From positions 19,942,001 to 20,006,000 of the forward strand of contig OY754466.1 of the NCBI GenBank assembly GCA_963575645.1: a stretch of DNA of 64,000 nt, in the 5' to 3' direction. The notes below the pieces were generated by a model. The model made no database searches. It was not told the DNA's origin and worked only from the letters and a program-made list of their open reading frames with translations. Numbering within the stretch: position 1 is the first letter of the stretch; each line of letters starts with the position of its first letter. This stretch comes from Xanthostigma xanthostigma. Taxonomy: Eukaryota > Arthropoda > Insecta > Raphidioptera > Raphidiidae. The position numbers were made by a program, and so were the translations under genes. Below are positions 59,902 to 64,000 of the stretch, in pieces.

Positions 59902-60337
59902 ACTCAAATCGGTACCACAACATTTTCCCTTCCCGTATTTATTAGTGATGTGCCGGATCGTTAAAAATGTATATAATGAATACGGATATTTGGTTTCAAG
60001 ATCCGCGGATACGGATACGGATCTTAACTTTATTAGAGTACGCGGCGGTAAATATGGCACATCGACCTTTGGAAAGAGACTATCTGTTATGGGAAAAAGT
60101 TATTGACCTCTTTAAAAGTTAACTCTCATAACAGATTGTTTCTTTCCAAAGATCGGTGTGCAATATCTCATTATAAAGATAGTTTTTTAGTACCTTTGAG
60201 TTATGTACTATGGGTATGGTACTCACTACGATAAATGTTTGCAATATAAAAGTGCCAAATACTATTTTGAAAAATAAAAAATAATGCTGAATGGAATTTA
60301 ACAGTTTTTCATTATTACCTAATCACCTATCTATACT

Positions 60338-60939
60338 TCTATACTAATATATAAAGCTGAAGAGTTTGTTTGTTTGTTTGAACGCGCTAATCTCAGGAAC
60401 TACTGGTTCAAATTGAAAAATAAAAATTTGTTGGATAGCCCATTTATCGAGGAAGGCTATCGGCTATATAAAATCAGGCGACGACCATTAGGAGCGGAGC
60501 AGTAATGAAAAATGTTCCAAATGTGTCTAAAAAATAAGCTTCTATTCAGGTGAAATGCACTAACTAAGTATACCCATATTAGCGATGTAAGATTACAACG
60601 CCGGCTAGCGCAATCGGTAGAGCACAAGGCTGTTAATACCAGGGTCGTGGGTTCGAGCCCTAATGCATTTTTATTTTTTTTTTATTTTCTACATTGCTTT
60701 CTCTAAGGCTTACATTAAAATTTATTTTAATTTTATTTAATTAATTAAAAAAATATTAGTTAAAAAAGTATAAATACTGCTTTTTATCGACAAAAAATTT
60801 TGAACGGTAAGTAACTCCGATCATCATGAAATTTGGACACAACATTCATCTCGGTAAACTAATATGAATGTGTGTACTCATATTCCTCCCTTCCCCATTC
60901 GTTCTTTTACACCCGGGTGAAACCGGACGGGACCGCTAG
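60338..60939 (+). mobile_element. Helitron with tRNA-like module, nested
   Basis: It runs from TCTATACTAATATATAAAGC to aaccggacgggaccgCTAG, 602 bp, and has inserted into the hAT-like element. It is the third copy of the 46160 and 58275 family. Confidence 0.87.
60598..60670 (+). other. tRNA-like module inside nested Helitron
   Basis: Contains ccggctagcgcaatcggtag (A box), ctgttaatac (a loop that could read anticodon GTT) and gggttcgagccc (B box). The 3' acceptor strand is lost (taatgc), followed by a long T-run. It is less Lys-like than the 47161 module. Confidence 0.6.
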
Positions 60940-61083
60940 TATTATATAAAATTTCATCTATGAATTGAAAATTAATAAGGTAAAAGATCCGCCAAAAACT
61001 AACGGACACGGATACGGATCTTTCTTCTCCCTCGGATATCCGCGGATACGGATACGGATATCCGGCGCATCACTAGTATTTAT

Positions 61084-62444
61084 ATATGATTATACTTGAG
61101 TCCTTGATGTATCACATACATGATCGGTTAGAAACAAATAGCTGTTAATTCTCATCTACAAGCACCAGTTAATATTGATTCGGCTATATAGACAGCACCA
61201 ATATAATAATTTTATTGTGCACTTTATGTGCGGTGAAACCGTTCTAAAAAAATAAAGAACCCAACTGTGCCACATAATAACACCACTCCCATGACAAACG
61301 TCATGGTCGTCATTGCCATCTGATGACGGTTCGGGCCTGTCTGCCTCCGAGACACTATAGTTATTTATAATTACAACAAATACCATCGATTCTGAAGCAG
61401 GGGTGTATCGTCATAACTACCCTGTCGGTACTGAATTTGGTATTACGGCGACACCCCTGAGAATTTCTCGTGTAATATAATTTATGTATATTCAGCAAAA
61501 TTAATTGAAAATAAAATAATAATAGTGATATCAATATCATGTTAAGAACAAGTCTGAAAATTTCAACTTCTCTCTTATCGTGCTACAGACACCTCTGACA
61601 GATGGACAGACATCAGAGTTGTCACAACAATAGGGCTCCATTTGGCTCATTTGCGGGTACGGAAGTCTAAAAGTCAAAGATGTGAGCAAAATCACACATG
61701 CTACACAAACTTACAATTTACAATTTTCATTTTATTTTGGCCACTTTCGATGATAAAAAGTATTTTCAAAAATATTGTCGATCGGTATGTTTGTACATCA
61801 ATCGAGAACGGCTGACCTGTTTTTGATAAAATTATAGGTATACTTCGAATTTGCATTCAAATATTTATGCTACGTCACATCTTTCTCACCAGTGCAATAT
61901 GGTGGCACACTAGTATAGTGCCCGTGGTGAGAGCTGAAGGCACGTCATTAATAATATGGTAGTGAGCGCCTACTTGCCCGCAGACAGTGGCGTGTAGAAT
62001 AAATTCGACATATCCATTTATAGCGGTAGATATAGAGGTAGAATAAAAATAAACACTCGACGCACATGGCTCTCCGAAACAGCCAATAGCAAGCTAGAAG
62101 GCAGGCGAAATGTGTTCTCGTCACAATGACGCGGTGGCTTCATCTTTCGCTGCAGCTATTCTATAATTTATTATGGCCTCGGGTTCATGACGTCATTAGC
62201 ATTGCCCCAGTATACTGGGTTATATTTCGGAACCTACCCTCTATACTCTGCACCCGGTCAATAAGTTGTGTCAAACTCTATTACGTAGAAAATTAAATTG
62301 TACTCGCACAAAAAAACAAATAACTGATCTACATGGAAAACGATTACCTACGTTTAAAGCTAAATTTTAATCAAACTGTGTAGAAAAATGTTGATTCGAA
62401 GTGAAAATTGTAAAAAAGCAGAGTTAAATGCGCAGGAAGCCGGG
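61084..62444. other. No gene recognised; one repeat tail
   Basis: A diverged copy of the end of the 41081-41906 repeat (gatggacagacatcag ... gggtacggaagtctaaa) lies at about 61580-61680. Nothing else could be assigned. Confidence 0.45.
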
Positions 62445-62701
62445 ACCGATCTTAGCTGGCCAAAACAGAGGGCGATCGCAGGCTGCATATATAATTCTAT
62501 CAATCAATCAAAACTTTTTAAAATTTATAATCAGTCGAAATATGCTGAATTTTAAATAGTTATTGAAAAATCAAAATAAATCCCGGTAGCATAGCAAAGC
62601 ATAACGTCAACGTTAAGTATTAGTCAAAATATGAAAAAATCTCTAGAGGGGCGGCACATTAGGTCTTTGCACGCGGGCGGCCGACACCCTAGGATCGGCC
62701 C
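62445..62701. mobile_element. GGGCCGATCCTAG-type MITE
   Basis: Left gggaccgatcttagctggcc and right accctaggatcggccct are imperfect inverted tips about 257 bp apart. The right end has the GC-rich gcgggcggccgacacc usual for this common insect repeat. Confidence 0.55.
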
Positions 62702-64000
62702 TGCAGGAAGCTGAACTGTTTTTGTGTAAATAGGGATTTAACATATAAAATAATAAGTCCGCTTTCCTGTTCTCGTGATTTATATTGAAATAAAAATTAT
62801 CACTTTTAAATTATTTGCATGATAGGTTACTTATGAGTTATTACGAACATAATTTTTATACAGCGTAGTACAAAAAACAATTTAATTTAACATTTTGATT
62901 ATTATTAATTCGCCAGAAAAAATATTCTTGCTAAAAATGTGTATACCTATATGCCACAAAACCTAAAAGGAGCTAAGTTGAATACTCGAGGAGGAGGTGA
63001 TTTGGTTCAGGTAGTCCACTTGACTTTACCATTCAGCGGATTGAAACTAAATTTTAAACTCGTAATTTGGCTGCTACAGATAGACAAATTTGCAAAAAGT
63101 TAGCAAATGTCAGCTCAGATAAAAAGGAAAGTAATATAATATTGTCGGATGCAAACTGGCTCTGCTCATTTCAAATTTTTTATTAATTATTAATTAATTA
63201 AATACAAATACAAAATATACAAATTGTTCGCAATAGCTTTACATAATACAATATAGTGAAGTGTTTCCTGTCTAACTTGGCGATGCCAGTGCTGGGGCAG
63301 GACTCAATATATTGTAGCTGTGCAGACCAGAATTTTAAACTTAGATGTGATTAGTTGCGAGCTGCAAAAATGTGAGCAAAGCTATATTCCCATCATTTTT
63401 TTATTTGAGGTTTAAAAGATATAATTTTAGATAATCAGTCGACCGCTTAAACCGCGCACGGATAAACGAGGCTCTGCACATTTCTGGTATAAACTGGAAA
63501 AATAATAGGCAAATATAACTTGAAATGTGCTATGTAGCTATTTATGATAATATTATAATTATATTCATATAAATCTTATTTTATTTTCATTTCCTCTCAG
63601 TAATTTATAAACAAAACAAAAATTGATTTGTATATTAATTGTAAATAAATAAGAGTAATTTCTCTTTTTGTACATCAAGGTCATAAATACCTACTTGTGC
63701 ATAATCCTACATACAAAAAAATACTTTCAATATTTATGTTGGTATAGAGAATCTTTTGTTTGATTTCTAAATATTTAGGGCGCATCTTTCGTGGGCTCAA
63801 AGTTTTAATTATTTAACAGTACGTTATTAAAACACCATAAAAACTCCCTATCGCTAACTCAAAATTACATAACAAGTTTCGTATATGAAAATAGGTAAAA
63901 AACTTGTTAAGATAAACAGTTTTATTATACGATCGATGATTTACTAAAAGTTAGAAAATAATTAAGGCTCACTAATCTGAGGTTATGAATAGACTATATT
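62702..64000. other. No gene recognised to right edge
   Basis: About 1.3 kb of AT-rich sequence. No supported coding, RNA or repeat feature. Confidence 0.45.

Larger units (their letters stand above)
59943..61075. mobile_element. hAT-like MITE with 8-bp target duplication, hosting a Helitron
   Basis: TIRs TAGTGATGTGCCGGAT and ATCCGGCGCATCACTA lie between exact 8-bp duplications GTATTTAT (59935-59942 and 61076-61083), which fits the hAT superfamily. Subterminal repeats of cggatacggatacgg occur on both sides. It also holds a small inverted repeat at 60063-60163 (tttggaaagaga... ) and the Helitron at 60338. Confidence 0.88.

Overview
Eukaryotic nuclear DNA, AT-rich, with spliced genes and many transposable elements. 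ZAD-type C2H2 zinc-finger genes are an insect family. The abundant CTAG-ending Helitrons (the 'aaagctgaagagtttgtttg' and '...ccgctagt' type) and the 'cggccaagtgcgagtcgg' repeat are what I associate with moth and butterfly genomes, so an insect, most likely lepidopteran, is inferred. The species cannot be named.

Region 1 (1-15143, minus strand): a tandem array of three ZAD zinc-finger genes. Only the first exon of one is inside the left edge (39-182). The second is complete in three exons (614-2826). The third has four exons (3314-15143), and its last intron is 10 kb long. That intron holds, on the opposite strand, a TIR-bounded element (4963-13590) encoding a two-exon, 705-residue DUF7869-like protein. 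The 5.4-kb intron of that gene in turn holds a 3.9-kb satellite of 120-bp monomers, each carrying a TGACGTCA-type palindrome. The order is therefore satellite inside a transposon gene inside a zinc-finger gene.

Region 2 (15144-21248): a 731-bp divergent intergenic region, then an eight-exon plus-strand DEAD-box RNA helicase orthologous to Dbp80/DDX19/Dbp5 (mRNA export). Its introns carry four MITEs.

Region 3 (21249-64000): about 43 kb in which I recognise no intact host gene. It contains foldback MITEs (several nested two or three deep), Helitrons (three carry a tRNA-like module), a tRNA-derived SINE, pogo-like and hAT-like non-autonomous elements, and two LINE reverse-transcriptase 3' fragments. 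One stretch at 27036-27186 looks like a TATA promoter plus a tiny first coding exon whose remaining exons would lie beyond the window.

The clearest candidate for something undescribed is the DUF7869-encoding element with matching inverted termini and repeated subterminal motifs.
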